A DNA stretch of 64,000 nt, taken from NCBI GenBank assembly GCA_045595285.1, contig JAZOAC010000164.1, positions 1 to 64,000 on the forward strand, in the 5' to 3' direction. A program made the position numbers and the translations under genes. This DNA is from UBA1731 sp045595285 (GTDB taxonomy: Bacteria > Verrucomicrobiota > Kiritimatiellia > RFP12 > UBA1067). Shown here one piece after another: positions 43,081-52,277 of the stretch (within the stretch, counting starts at the first letter, position 1; every line of letters begins with the position of its first letter). A model generated the notes under the pieces. The model had not been told where the DNA came from, did no database searches, and saw only the letters and a program-made list of their open reading frames with translations.

Positions 43081-43854
43081 TCAATCCACCTTTGAAGTTA
43101 TCCGCTGACAGTCGCCGATGACCTTTTCAGTGAAGCGCCGTCTGCCCGTCTTGTTAAGAAAAAGAGAAGTCGCGTACAGGCGATCATCCTGAAATCCGCC
43201 GTCGCTCCAATAATCAAGAAACTTTACGTCAGCCCCCTTCGTGACATCGCGGATAAAATCGTAAACGTATGCCTTCATAAAGGAATCGGGGAACAGACCG
43301 CGCAGGCACTTCGCCGCCGGCGGCAACACGAGCACAGGCCTCAGGCCCTCTTGTCTGCACCAGCCGACGAAGTCGCGCATTCGCGCCACGTTGGCGGAAT
43401 ATGCCGTGCGGTTCGTCTCCGTCATCGGGTCTGCATAATCATGTATGGAGAACTCCTTCTTCCAGCCCCTGTCGAGCCTGCTGGCGTATCCAGCCATCGC
43501 CTTTTCGTCAGGCATGCCGTCGAACTGAAGAAGCGGATGCGACGCGGCGCTGGGTTTGAGATCGTACGACTCAGGCAGAACGGACGAGAAGAGGCAGATC
43601 GGAATTATGACGTATGCGCCGCACGCGAGCTCCTTTCGCTTCGACTTGAGAATGGCGACACCGCGACGCAGACTCTGCGGAGAACCTGCAAGATTGAGGC
43701 CTTGCACGCCTGCAGACTCCCAATCAAACGCGAAAAGACCCGACTTGGAGCCGACGTTGACCCACTGCGCGAGATCCGCCCCTGCGCGAGCCGCGCCCGG
43801 GATAAGGCATATCGCCAGGATGAAAACCGCTACCCAAAAAAATCGCTTCTTCAT
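43081..43854 (-). CDS. Secreted SGNH/DltD-like protein
   Basis: 257 residues with signal peptide MKKRFFWVAVFILAICLIPGAARA. It resembles SGNH-type proteins related to DltD and AlgX/J: GLFAFDWESAGVQGLNLAGSPQSLRRGVAILK, ACGAYVIIPICLFSS and DRLYATSLFLNKTGRRRFTEKVI, the last matching the D-x-HLN-x-x-G region with Ser-Leu-Phe in place of the His. The catalytic set looks incomplete, so it may bind rather than cleave. It lies 11 bases downstream of the aldo/keto reductase and is coupled to the glycyl radical enzyme gene. Confidence 0.6.
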   Translation of the reverse strand: MKKRFFWVAVFILAICLIPGAARAGADLAQWVNVGSKSGLFAFDWESAGVQGLNLAGSPQSLRRGVAILKSKRKELACGAYVIIPICLFSSVLPESYDLKPSAASHPLLQFDGMPDEKAMAGYASRLDRGWKKEFSIHDYADPMTETNRTAYSANVARMRDFVGWCRQEGLRPVLVLPPAAKCLRGLFPDSFMKAYVYDFIRDVTKGADVKFLDYWSDGGFQDDRLYATSLFLNKTGRRRFTEKVIGDCQRITSKVD

Positions 43855-43865
43855 AACAACGCCCC

Positions 43866-45230
43866 TTATGGTTTCGACCTGAAGTCTTTAGAGCGAAAGA
43901 GCGGCTCAACGCGGCGAAGCGACTCCATATATTCGGATATCTTCACCAGTTCCTTTTGAATATTGAACTGCCATTGAGGACACTTCTTTTCACAGCGCGC
44001 ACAGCCGATGCAGCGTTCCGCTCCTCTGAATGTGCCGAATCGCTTTCCGTAGTCGGCAAGAAACTTGAGCCTTGCCTCGTGGTCGCCGGGATCGGTAAGA
44101 GACGGCAGACGACTCCACTTGAGCTTCATGTTCCACCAGTGGAATATACCCACGATATCTACGCCGTATGGACATGGCATGCAGTATCCGCACCCGGGGC
44201 AAGGCACGCCCTCTCCGCCGCCGGAATTGATCTTGATCGCCTCAAGATAAGACGATACCTCCTCCTGCGACAGCGGCTTATACCCCTTCTCGTTGAAGAT
44301 GGAGATGTCCTCTTTCAAATGTTCAAATCGCGTGAATCCGGTCATCGCCGTCATCACGCCCTCGCGCTCGGCCGCGAACTTAAGCGACCACGCGGCATCA
44401 GTAAGGCCCGGTCTTGCCTTGGCGAGATGCTCTTTAGCCGCGGGCAGCATATTCGCAAGACGTCCTCCGGCGAGCGATTCCATGCCGACGGCCGGAATGC
44501 CCTTCGCGCGCAGTTTGGAAAGAAGCGACTCGGATCTGTTGGGCCCGCGCCAGTCGATGCCGTTTACAAGTATCGTCACCACATCCCACTGCTGCGTCTC
44601 CAAGAGATAGTCCATGAAATCCTCACGGCCATGGAACGAAAATCCGAAATGACGGATGCGCCCCTTCGCCTTCTCTTCGCGGAAGTAGTCGATCGCTCCG
44701 GTCTTAACGAACGTCTTTATGTAATCCTCCTGATGGACGAGCGAATGAAGCATATAAACGTCGAAATACCCAAAGCGCGTGCGCTCAAGCTGTTCCTTGA
44801 AGATACGCTTGGCGTCGGCGAGGCTTGATATATCCCATGGCGGCGCCTTGGTGCAGAACCAGAACGACTCCCTCGGATAGCGCGAGAGAGCGTGCCCGAA
44901 GAAGCGCTCGCTGTCGCCGCCATGATAGTGGTAGCCGCTGTCAAACCAGTTGATGCCGTGGGCAAGCGCGTAATCGACGTACTTGGTCGCGGTTGGGTAG
45001 TCCACGGGATCCATCTGATTTCTGAGTCTGCCTGTAGCAACCGGCAGTCTGACCCCGCCAAAACCTATAATGGAGACCTTGCGTTTGGGGTCGAGCGGCG
45101 ACGGACGCTGTATGACGAACTCTCCCGGATTCTGATCAGGCAGCGCATCGTCCTTCGCCACCGCAGAAGCCGCCGCGAGCGGCACCGTCGCGCCGATCGC
45201 CTTCGCAAACTCTCTTCTCGTGACCGCCAT
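43866..45230 (-). CDS. Tat-exported Fe-S aldo/keto reductase
   Basis: 454 residues from the ATG at 45230, eight bases after GGGAGG; a GTG two codons earlier overlaps the upstream stop. The Tat signal is MAVTRREFAKAIGATVPLAAASAVA. The AKR barrel has FDSGYHYHGGDSE (Asp, Tyr), FWFCTKAPP (Lys) and YMLHSL (His), the standard tetrad. The C-terminus adds two ferredoxin-type motifs, CPGCGYCMPCP and CIGCARCEKKCP, separated by about 70 residues. Such Fe-S AKRs reduce aldehydes or related groups using low-potential electrons. The adjacent ferredoxin and NapH-like genes are obvious electron donors. Confidence 0.88.
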   Translation of the reverse strand: MAVTRREFAKAIGATVPLAAASAVAKDDALPDQNPGEFVIQRPSPLDPKRKVSIIGFGGVRLPVATGRLRNQMDPVDYPTATKYVDYALAHGINWFDSGYHYHGGDSERFFGHALSRYPRESFWFCTKAPPWDISSLADAKRIFKEQLERTRFGYFDVYMLHSLVHQEDYIKTFVKTGAIDYFREEKAKGRIRHFGFSFHGREDFMDYLLETQQWDVVTILVNGIDWRGPNRSESLLSKLRAKGIPAVGMESLAGGRLANMLPAAKEHLAKARPGLTDAAWSLKFAAEREGVMTAMTGFTRFEHLKEDISIFNEKGYKPLSQEEVSSYLEAIKINSGGGEGVPCPGCGYCMPCPYGVDIVGIFHWWNMKLKWSRLPSLTDPGDHEARLKFLADYGKRFGTFRGAERCIGCARCEKKCPQWQFNIQKELVKISEYMESLRRVEPLFRSKDFRSKP

Positions 45231-45232
45231 AC

Positions 45233-45841
45233 TCACGACCTCCCTTCAACAATCATCGCCGCCTTCGGACGCGCCGGGCAGAAAAACTCACATGCGCCGC
45301 ACCCCATGCACTTGTCGGCGTCCACCTTCGGAATCTTCGGCTTAGACGAGGGTGCGTCTTTATTCTCCACAAGGGAAATCGCTCCGGTCGGGCAATGGCG
45401 CGAACACGCGTTGCAAATGTCCTTACCGGTCGCCGCCACACAGCGCTCGCTATGCCATACGGCGATGCCCGTGCGAAGAAGCTTCTTGCCTTCCGGCGTG
45501 AGATCGCGCTTGATCGCCCCCGCCGGACACGCCTCGGCGCAAAGATTGCACTCGGGGCGACACCATCCGTACCGGAAGTCTAGCGCAGGGCGTGCGAAAT
45601 GCCCGGCTTTCGATGAAGGACGCAGAATGCCTGATGGACACGCGCTTATGCATTTCATACATCCAACGCACCGGGTCCTGAACGTGGCCGCATCCTCCGC
45701 GCCAACAGGAACCGGCAAGCGCCGCTTCTCGTCGGCCGACGCCTCGGCGTAACTCACCTCACCCATTTTTCTGTCGCGAAGTACATAGACGTAAGCGTCT
45801 CCCGCCGCCAACATGATAAAACTACGCAAAGTCATCGCCAT
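45233..45841 (-). CDS. Four-cluster ferredoxin, NapG-like
   Basis: 202 residues from the ATG at 45841, seven bases after GGAGG. It overlaps the NapH-like gene by 10 bases. Four cysteine groups, each ending in CP, are visible: CVGCMKCISACP, CRPECNLCAEACP, CVAATGKDICNACSRHCP and CMGCGACEFFCP. These resemble NapG and formate/menaquinone electron-transfer subunits. There is no clear twin-Arg signal; MTLRSFIMLAAGDAYVYVL is weakly hydrophobic, so location is uncertain. It probably passes electrons between the membrane protein and the Fe-S aldo/keto reductase. Confidence 0.85.
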   Translation of the reverse strand: MAMTLRSFIMLAAGDAYVYVLRDRKMGEVSYAEASADEKRRLPVPVGAEDAATFRTRCVGCMKCISACPSGILRPSSKAGHFARPALDFRYGWCRPECNLCAEACPAGAIKRDLTPEGKKLLRTGIAVWHSERCVAATGKDICNACSRHCPTGAISLVENKDAPSSKPKIPKVDADKCMGCGACEFFCPARPKAAMIVEGRS

Positions 45842-46581
45842 TTCAAAGCCTCCTTCCGGCACGAGCCTTTACAGTTGAGGCAAACCACGCACTTTGAGTG
45901 GTCGACGACAACGGATCTGTCGCCACGAATCTGTATCGCTCCTTTGTCGCAAGCTTTCGCGCAAAGCCCGCACTTAACGCATTTGCCGGCGTCGATTCGC
46001 GGACGAAAGAGCGCAAAGCGCGAAAAGAGCCCGAGAAACGTCCCTACAGGGCACATCTGATTACACCACCAACGCGCACGGAATGCCGTCATAATCAAAA
46101 TGAACGAGAACAGCGCCAACGCCCAGACGACAAGCGCGAGCGACGCATCGCCTTCACGCAGCACTCCCAGCGAAAGAAACCGCCCGAAGATTCCGTATGG
46201 CGCGATCAACCCAGTAAAGCCCAAAATGGCGGCGATTATAAAAAGCGCCAGCACGACGTAGCGCACCCACCCTACGATTCGCAAACTTTTCAGGCGAAGA
46301 AACTTTAACGGCGTGCGCGCCACATCCTGCGCGATGCCCAGCGGGCAGATGAGCGCGCAATAGGCCCGAGCGAAAAGCGCCACCGATATCGCTATCAGCG
46401 CCAGCACCGTAATCTCGAGCGACATCACCGCAGGGATGAATTGCGCCCTAGGAAGCCATCCGAACGAAACGCATATCCACGCAGTGGGCATGACAAACAA
46501 CAATGTCATCGCAATTAGCGACAGTATCGCTGCTATCCTAACCAACAAGGCGGCTGCGCCTAAAAAATATTCTCGCTTCAT
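45832..46581 (-). CDS. NapH-like membrane ferredoxin
   Basis: 249 residues with about five membrane segments (for example IAAILSLIAMTLLFVMPTAW and LVVWALALFSFILIMTAF). Two intramembrane-edge CxxxCP motifs are present (YCALICPLG, WCNQMCPVG) as in NapH, NosR and RnfE-like proteins. Two C-terminal ferredoxin motifs follow (CVKCGLCAKACDKG, CVVCLNCKGSC; the first has Asp in place of the usual Pro). It probably takes electrons from the quinone pool or a cytoplasmic donor. It is the first gene of the operon, with a TATACT -10 only eight bases before the ATG. Confidence 0.85.
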   Translation of the reverse strand: MKREYFLGAAALLVRIAAILSLIAMTLLFVMPTAWICVSFGWLPRAQFIPAVMSLEITVLALIAISVALFARAYCALICPLGIAQDVARTPLKFLRLKSLRIVGWVRYVVLALFIIAAILGFTGLIAPYGIFGRFLSLGVLREGDASLALVVWALALFSFILIMTAFRARWWCNQMCPVGTFLGLFSRFALFRPRIDAGKCVKCGLCAKACDKGAIQIRGDRSVVVDHSKCVVCLNCKGSCRKEALKWR

Positions 46582-46589
46582 GTTTTAGG

Positions 46590-46595
46590 AGTATA
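46590..46595 (-). promoter_or_regulatory. Promoter of the NapH-ferredoxin-AKR-GRE operon
   Basis: The minus strand reads TGATATACT, an extended -10, with eight bases to the ATG at 46581. No operator repeats of the TTTTCGCAA type are seen here, so this operon may be regulated separately. Confidence 0.45.
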
Positions 46596-46733
46596 TCACA
46601 AATTTCTTTTGAAGGGAACGGGGGTAAGCGGTTAGTCGGCTGTGCAACTGCATTTTTGTTTCTCCTTCTTGACCAGTCCCATCCACAACGTACGGACGCC
46701 CGTACTACTATTGCAGATGCAAATTAATCTCAT

Positions 46734-47672
46734 TCATCCGATGGCGTCTTTGCAATACGCGCGAGACACATCAACTTCGCGCACCGCGTCGGATGTGGCG
46801 GGAATGTCGTATTCAAGCTCGATGTCGCACGGGAAGCGATAGCCTTCCTTCTGCATCAGCGCAAACAGCCCCTTAAGCGGCGTATCTCCCTTGCCGAACG
46901 CGAGGTTCTTCTGCCCGTTCGCCTTGGACGTGCGGTCCTTCAGGTGTACGGAAAAGATTCGGTCATGGTATTTCTTGACGAACGCAAGCGGATCGTCGTC
47001 ATTGGCCGCGACATAATGGCCGATATCGAAGTTGATCATGAACTTCGGAGACCAGTCGAGCAGCGGGCCGTCGTATGTAGTGGCGTTGATCTGAAGATGG
47101 TTGTGAAACGCGACTGCGATATCGTACTTCTCGGCGAGCTTGGCAATACGCAGCGCCATCGGTTTCCAATCGGCAATCGTCTCCGGCTTGGGAATTTCGC
47201 GGGTAATCGCTTTCGCACCCATGATTTTCGCCACCTTGAAGCAGTATTCCAATTCTGCATCAGGCTGCGTCATATAACTTCCCAGAATACCGAATTTAAC
47301 GATGTGAGCATTTATTCCGGCGGCATCGTACTTCTCGCGCACCGCCTTGAAGGAGTTGATGTCCACAGTCTTGCGCCATTCAGCGACGCGCAACTTTTCT
47401 TCTCTGGTCATCTTCCACAACAGCTTGGGCACGGGAGCACCTGCGTCAAGTTCAAGGTCGTTGCACATCAGCTCGATTTCACTTAGACCCGAATCCTTGG
47501 TATATTCAATAGTTTTGAATGGACCAAAGGGCATAGTGCGGTAGGAGTAGGTGATAACTCCGATCGGAATGCCCTGATAAATCGAACCGCACTGATTGGC
47601 GGCAAACGGGCATGAGCAACCGCCGGCGACGAGCGCCGCGCTCTGAATCAAAAAGTCACGTCTGTTAATCAT
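46734..47672 (-). CDS. Tat-exported sugar phosphate isomerase/epimerase-like TIM barrel
   Basis: 312 residues with Tat signal MINRRDFLIQSAALVAGGC. Barrel motifs are GVITYSYRTM, GLSEIELMCNDLEL, AHIVKFGILGSY, VAFHNHLQI, MINFDIGHY, IFSVHLKDR and CDIELEYD, giving the His/Glu/Asp metal set of the xylose isomerase-like family. It is the second exported member in the window, only distantly similar to the one at 16945-17916. It is likely the last gene of the run starting near 59.7 kb. The substrate is unknown. Confidence 0.82.
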   Translation of the reverse strand: MINRRDFLIQSAALVAGGCSCPFAANQCGSIYQGIPIGVITYSYRTMPFGPFKTIEYTKDSGLSEIELMCNDLELDAGAPVPKLLWKMTREEKLRVAEWRKTVDINSFKAVREKYDAAGINAHIVKFGILGSYMTQPDAELEYCFKVAKIMGAKAITREIPKPETIADWKPMALRIAKLAEKYDIAVAFHNHLQINATTYDGPLLDWSPKFMINFDIGHYVAANDDDPLAFVKKYHDRIFSVHLKDRTSKANGQKNLAFGKGDTPLKGLFALMQKEGYRFPCDIELEYDIPATSDAVREVDVSRAYCKDAIG

Positions 47673-47713
47673 TGTTTGTTTCCTTTTTTAATGATGGGCA
47701 TGAGAGATGAGAA

Positions 47714-47749
47714 GTGAGACGTGTAAGACAGGTGAGACAAGTAGGACTT
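47714..47749 (+). repeat. Nonamer tandem repeat, four units
   Basis: GTGAGACGT, GTAAGACAG, GTGAGACAA, GTAGGACTT in register, in the gap between two genes and next to a heptamer array. Confidence 0.65.
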
Positions 47750-47773
47750 ATCTCGCTTACAAATGACTCTTCC

Positions 47774-47808
47774 CTCATTACTCATCACTCATTACTCATT
47801 ACTCATTA
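47774..47808 (-). repeat. Heptamer array, five CTCATYA units
   Basis: CTCATTA, CTCATCA, CTCATTA, CTCATTA, CTCATTA on the plus strand, the same family as 36929-36963 and 58021-58062. Confidence 0.9.
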
Positions 47809-47827
47809 CTACCAACTAACCCCTAAC

Positions 47828-49840
47828 TCACTTCCACATCTTTTCCGGAGAGAGGAAGTACCAGCCGGGAACGCCGTTGAGCGAAATCACATGATTTTCA
47901 ATCCGGCATTTCTTCGGCGGATCGAGCTGAAGCGTCCACAAGCCGCTCTTCGGATTGTCGACACGTGCATAGCGAAGACCGATCACCGGCTCGAATTCGT
48001 ATGCCACATTGCCGTCGGGATCGCAGAAACGCGCATTGAGCGCTTCGCGTCCGTCGCCGTAATATGCCGCCGTAAAAGCCTTCACCCCTTCCGCCACGTT
48101 GGCGTACAGCTTTGCGCCCTTGAACCCTTTGACGGGATTTTTAATTCCAAGAAGCCCAACGCGCCCCTTTGTGGCATCAATGGCAATGGGCACATTGAAC
48201 GACACAACCGCCGCCGAACACGCCGAGCGCATTCTGATTTCATAGAAGCCCGTCTCCGGCACCGTGAACTTGAGCGGCACCTTCTCACGCGAAAACGTTT
48301 TCCGATAGATCATCGAATTCATGTCGTCATACTTGCCCACCTGGAACATGCCTTTCGGCTTGACCCCGGTGCGCGTTTTGACGAGGAAATTGATCGCCAC
48401 ATCCTTGCCCTTTTCGGCATGGAAAACATATCGCGTATAGAAGCGCTTTTTGGTCGGAGTGCGAACAAACACCGGATCGCACTGAATGGCCGCCCCCGGA
48501 GCGGCATCAATGATTTTCACCTTGGAGAGATCCGCCTTCACGCGACGGACGATTTCTTTGGTCTCGCACGGCGTAAAGGGCGTATTCTTCTCGCGCCAGG
48601 CTGAATCGAGCGTATGCGAAGCTGTCTTGCCTTCGGCCTTGACCGTCACCTTGCCGCAAAGCCGCGTCGGCTCGCCCTTGTACGGCTGCGGCTTGTCGCA
48701 CACATCCAACCAATTGCGTGCCTTGCCCTGACGGATCGTAACGTTCCTGAAATCAACCACATACGGCTCATAGCCGTCGTGTCCGGTAACGCAAACCGAC
48801 ACATCCGCATCATCAGGCTTGTCGACGCCGCAGTTGTCGATAAGGCAGTTCTCCATCACGAAGCTGCCGGACGAGAGCGGACGGTTGAAAATCGAAACGG
48901 CCTGTCTCCCGCTGCGCACGAACGAACAGTTCTTGAGAACGACATCGCTTTCGCGATACGGAATCTCCGCATCATATCCGCTCTTGCGGCCGAACGCGCC
49001 ATGATATGTAAAGCCATGTCCTGCATCGTCGATCGAACGGCAGTTTTCGAAAGTGATCGAAACTTTCGCCGACTCGGAATTGAAATAGTTCGGTACAATG
49101 CAGTAGCCGGAAGACGCGTTGTTGGTGGTGAGGCAGTTGCGCATCACGATATTCACCATCTTCTCCCCGTCGCCGTTCGGTTCGAAGTCGATCCCGGCCA
49201 TCGGCGGAGTACCCTTTGTGTTGGACATGACCACATTTTCGATCAAAAGATTGACCGCGGAAATGACGCTTATGCCCTGACGGTAGTTCTTGTCGAACAC
49301 GCAGTTGCGCACCACCACATTGCGGCAAGGATCGGTATTGCGCCCGAGATTGGAAATGTACAGTCCGTCGCCGCCCGATTCGTTAGCCGAAATCCCTTCA
49401 ATGAGCACATCTTCGCACGAGTTGACGGAAATCGCCATGCGGTGCTCGGAATGCTTATAGAGATTCGTGCTGGCGTAGTCATCGCGCCACATCTTAAGCC
49501 CGCACTTTTCGGCACCGGCGCCGATGAGCTTCACGCCCTTGCACTGCTTGAAAACGAGCAGAGAATCCACATGACCGTGAAATTCGCCGCGCTTCGCGAC
49601 GAGCCAGGCGCCGTCCTCAAACCGGATCGTCTTGTTGCCGTTCGTGCAGAGAAGCGGAGTTGCAATCCACGGCGTATCGCGCTTGTCGAGAATAAGCTCC
49701 TGTTCATTGGAATTAAGCGCAGCCTGAAGAAAACGGGTGGAATCGGCGGCATCAAAACCGAACTTCTCCGAAATCTTCACCCCCGCACCAAACGCCGCAA
49801 ACACGGCGACGCTGCAGCCTGCCAACAGTATTTTTTTCAT
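47828..49840 (-). CDS. Secreted right-handed parallel beta-helix protein, possible polysaccharide lyase or hydrolase
   Basis: 670 residues with signal peptide MKKILLAGCSVAVFAAFGAG. Residues about 30-390 show repeated beta-helix coils (GVKLIGAGAEKCGLKM, EDVLIEGISANESGGDGLYI, RNVVVRNCVFDKNYRQGISV, VNLLIENVVMSNT, VNIVMRNCLTTNN). These are the fold of pectate lyases, GH28 and related enzymes. A beta-sandwich C-terminus follows. No diagnostic catalytic signature could be pinned, so lyase, hydrolase or binding protein are all possible. It sits 16 bases downstream of the GH106-like gene, consistent with pectin-type substrate breakdown. Confidence 0.75.
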   Translation of the reverse strand: MKKILLAGCSVAVFAAFGAGVKISEKFGFDAADSTRFLQAALNSNEQELILDKRDTPWIATPLLCTNGNKTIRFEDGAWLVAKRGEFHGHVDSLLVFKQCKGVKLIGAGAEKCGLKMWRDDYASTNLYKHSEHRMAISVNSCEDVLIEGISANESGGDGLYISNLGRNTDPCRNVVVRNCVFDKNYRQGISVISAVNLLIENVVMSNTKGTPPMAGIDFEPNGDGEKMVNIVMRNCLTTNNASSGYCIVPNYFNSESAKVSITFENCRSIDDAGHGFTYHGAFGRKSGYDAEIPYRESDVVLKNCSFVRSGRQAVSIFNRPLSSGSFVMENCLIDNCGVDKPDDADVSVCVTGHDGYEPYVVDFRNVTIRQGKARNWLDVCDKPQPYKGEPTRLCGKVTVKAEGKTASHTLDSAWREKNTPFTPCETKEIVRRVKADLSKVKIIDAAPGAAIQCDPVFVRTPTKKRFYTRYVFHAEKGKDVAINFLVKTRTGVKPKGMFQVGKYDDMNSMIYRKTFSREKVPLKFTVPETGFYEIRMRSACSAAVVSFNVPIAIDATKGRVGLLGIKNPVKGFKGAKLYANVAEGVKAFTAAYYGDGREALNARFCDPDGNVAYEFEPVIGLRYARVDNPKSGLWTLQLDPPKKCRIENHVISLNGVPGWYFLSPEKMWK

Positions 49841-49856
49841 TTCTTGTTATCTTTCC

Positions 49857-52265
49857 TTATTTTTCATTTCTTGAAGACGAAGATACGCGCCATTCAGGCA
49901 CCGAAAGAAGACCGCACGGACGCGGCTCGTTCGTACCGTAATATTTTCCACCTTCTGGCGCAGCGGCGCCGAACAGCGGTGCAAGAGATGTATAGACGCC
50001 AATTTCCAACTCAAGGCGCTTCCCGCATAAATCCTGCGGCACACGCCATGAGAAATCACCCCAGCCGACCGCGCCCAAATCGCGACCGCCCAACTTCACA
50101 CGCGCAAAATGTCCGCCGGTTTCGATACAAAGCCGCACTTCGCGCCCTTCCGGCACATCCACATTCCGCTTCCAAGTCGCCTTTCCGCAAAATCCGGCGA
50201 GCCCGTACGACTCCAATGCACCAGCCTTCACCTGCGTAGGCACAGGCAGAATCTTTCCGCTCTTTTCCGAGAAGTCGCCCGCGATAAATGCCGCAGGAAG
50301 AAACCAGTTCTGATCCTTCATCCCCTTTGGAAGCTTGAATACATGTTCGCCCTCACCAAGTGCAAACGGCTGTGACACCTGATAGAGCTCGTTGAATGAA
50401 GGACGAAGCAGATTGCATTTTTGAGACACCGCCACCTCTTTGCCGTCGATAGTCACTGCCGCTCCTCGCGTAACAATCCTCAATCCGGAAACAGGCTGTT
50501 TCAGAACGAGACGACAGAATCCATTCGTGTCGAACGGCAGGCGAAGCGTAGGCTTAGCGCTTAGGTTCAACTCCCAGTCGCCGCCGATTTCGATGCGCTT
50601 CCCAGCGCGTTTCTTCTCCGGCTCACCGCGCATCCGAACATACGCATGCGACCCGTCGGAGTAATTTCTTACGATCGTATCGCGAGCAAGCGTACCGTCA
50701 GCTTCTTTGAGGATGAAGCGTTCGGGGATGCGTTTGCGGGTCCAGTCCGGAACGTTCTCGAAGGATGCGAACGTTTTCCCGGTGCGCTCTTCACGGACAG
50801 CATCTCCATCAAACGAGAAAACCACCGGCGCGGATGTATCGTCCTCTTCGCGGATGAGTTCAACGCCGATCTGCGCACATTCAAGCGTTCGCAGAAGATT
50901 GATCACCGGCGGATATTTAGGCTTCCTGAAGCCTGCATTGTCAATGGCGATCTGCCTGCGCGGGAAACGTACGGCCACATCCAGAACCGCTCTTTTCTCC
51001 GCCGTCTTCGCCACCTCATCGGCGGCGTCGAGAAACAGAGAAAACTCCTCGAACCACGGCTGAAATTCACCGATGGTCGTGGTGAAGCCATGCATTTCAT
51101 CCATCCATGAAGCATCCATCGCGCTCATCACCGTGAAATACCGCGTAATCCCGTAGAGTCCGCAAAGACGGATCATTTTCAGACATTCCCCCGGCGTCAT
51201 ATTGGCCGGACCGCAGGCGAAAAGCTCCGCCATGCCGCCGCGTCCGTTCTTGCGGATTGCGTATTGCGCAGTATGAAATGTAAGCCACTGAAACTTTTCA
51301 GGATTGGTTTTGGTGCGGATTTCATCAATGCCGGGGAATGAAAGCGCAGAAAGAGTTTCAAGCGGATCGCCATTGAACCGCACACTGACCGCCGGATTGT
51401 CTTCGCTGATCATGTGACCGGTGGAAAGAATCCCGTTCGCATCCGCCCAGCCGGTGAGCCTGTCGAAATACACGCTTTTGAACCGCCTGGCATAAAGCGT
51501 ATTGTACCGAACCCACACTTCAGCATTGGCCTTGTCGGCGGAATCGGCCCAAGCTTCAACATCCGCACGGAAATTTCCGCCGAAAGCCTTCGCATAGTCC
51601 TCCTCCAGCCCCTCGTACCAGCGAAACGACGCGACCGTACCTTCCGGCAGATCGATCGGAGCGCGATGAAACGGTTCATCGGTGAAAATTCCGCGGATAA
51701 CGCCGTTAGTGAAGTATGGCGCAAGTTCGCGACGGTAGGCTTCGTGCGTAAGTTCAACGAAGCGCTCCACCGCACGCGGCTCCAGCAGATTCGACCATCC
51801 GCGCTTGCCGTCACCGGAGATCATGCCGACATCTGCAGGACGCGCAAAATTACGCGACCAGACAAATTTGCCGTTTTGCTTCGCACAGGTGAGCTGCACC
51901 AGTTTGAAATCGTCGCTTTCCGCCGGTACACGCCCCAGGCAAGTGCCGCTGGGCCAGTTGTACTCGTCATAGAGCCACATTTTCATATTGCGCCGCCGGG
52001 CGCCTTCGGCAAAGGCCCGCGCCACATCGAAGAATTCACTTCCGAGATAATCGAGCTTAAGTCCGCTGACCGGATACAGCATAAACGAATCAATGCCCCC
52101 CGCGGCCAGTGCCGACAGTTTCCTTTCCACATCGGCAACCGTCGGACGGCCGTTCATCGCCATAAACATGGTTATGCTTCGTTCGTTCTCGGAAGCCGCC
52201 AATACACCCCCGGCAAATAAGACCAAAGTTGCAATGCTGTATCTTATGGAAAATAATTTATTCAT
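49857..52265 (-). CDS. Secreted GH106-like glycoside hydrolase
   Basis: 802 residues with signal sequence around SIRYSIATLVLFAGGVLA. The barrel has the motif MWLYDEYNWPSGTCLGRVP, ELAPYFTNGVIRGIFTDEPFH, GILSTGHMISED and a C-terminal sandwich ending VRLCIETGGHFARVKLGGRDLGAVGW, which mirrors the GH106 accessory domain. It is a clear paralogue of the 59927-62551 product (WLYDEYNWPSG, GIFTDEPAHPS) and more distant from the canonical GH106 at 31064. Activity on rhamnosides is likely but not certain. Short spacings (12-17 bases) on both sides show operon membership. Confidence 0.8.
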   Translation of the reverse strand: MNKLFSIRYSIATLVLFAGGVLAASENERSITMFMAMNGRPTVADVERKLSALAAGGIDSFMLYPVSGLKLDYLGSEFFDVARAFAEGARRRNMKMWLYDEYNWPSGTCLGRVPAESDDFKLVQLTCAKQNGKFVWSRNFARPADVGMISGDGKRGWSNLLEPRAVERFVELTHEAYRRELAPYFTNGVIRGIFTDEPFHRAPIDLPEGTVASFRWYEGLEEDYAKAFGGNFRADVEAWADSADKANAEVWVRYNTLYARRFKSVYFDRLTGWADANGILSTGHMISEDNPAVSVRFNGDPLETLSALSFPGIDEIRTKTNPEKFQWLTFHTAQYAIRKNGRGGMAELFACGPANMTPGECLKMIRLCGLYGITRYFTVMSAMDASWMDEMHGFTTTIGEFQPWFEEFSLFLDAADEVAKTAEKRAVLDVAVRFPRRQIAIDNAGFRKPKYPPVINLLRTLECAQIGVELIREEDDTSAPVVFSFDGDAVREERTGKTFASFENVPDWTRKRIPERFILKEADGTLARDTIVRNYSDGSHAYVRMRGEPEKKRAGKRIEIGGDWELNLSAKPTLRLPFDTNGFCRLVLKQPVSGLRIVTRGAAVTIDGKEVAVSQKCNLLRPSFNELYQVSQPFALGEGEHVFKLPKGMKDQNWFLPAAFIAGDFSEKSGKILPVPTQVKAGALESYGLAGFCGKATWKRNVDVPEGREVRLCIETGGHFARVKLGGRDLGAVGWGDFSWRVPQDLCGKRLELEIGVYTSLAPLFGAAAPEGGKYYGTNEPRPCGLLSVPEWRVSSSSRNEK

Positions 52266-52277
52266 GTTTGTCTTCTG

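Noticed and set aside
41955..43121. 388-codon plus-strand open frame
   Set aside because: Antisense to the glycyl radical enzyme gene; a high-GC shadow frame.
48614..50239. 541-codon open frame on the plus strand
   Set aside because: It runs antisense across the beta-helix and GH106-like genes, which have signal peptides, motifs and ribosome-binding sites. The plus frame has Arg/His-rich composition and no recognisable domain.
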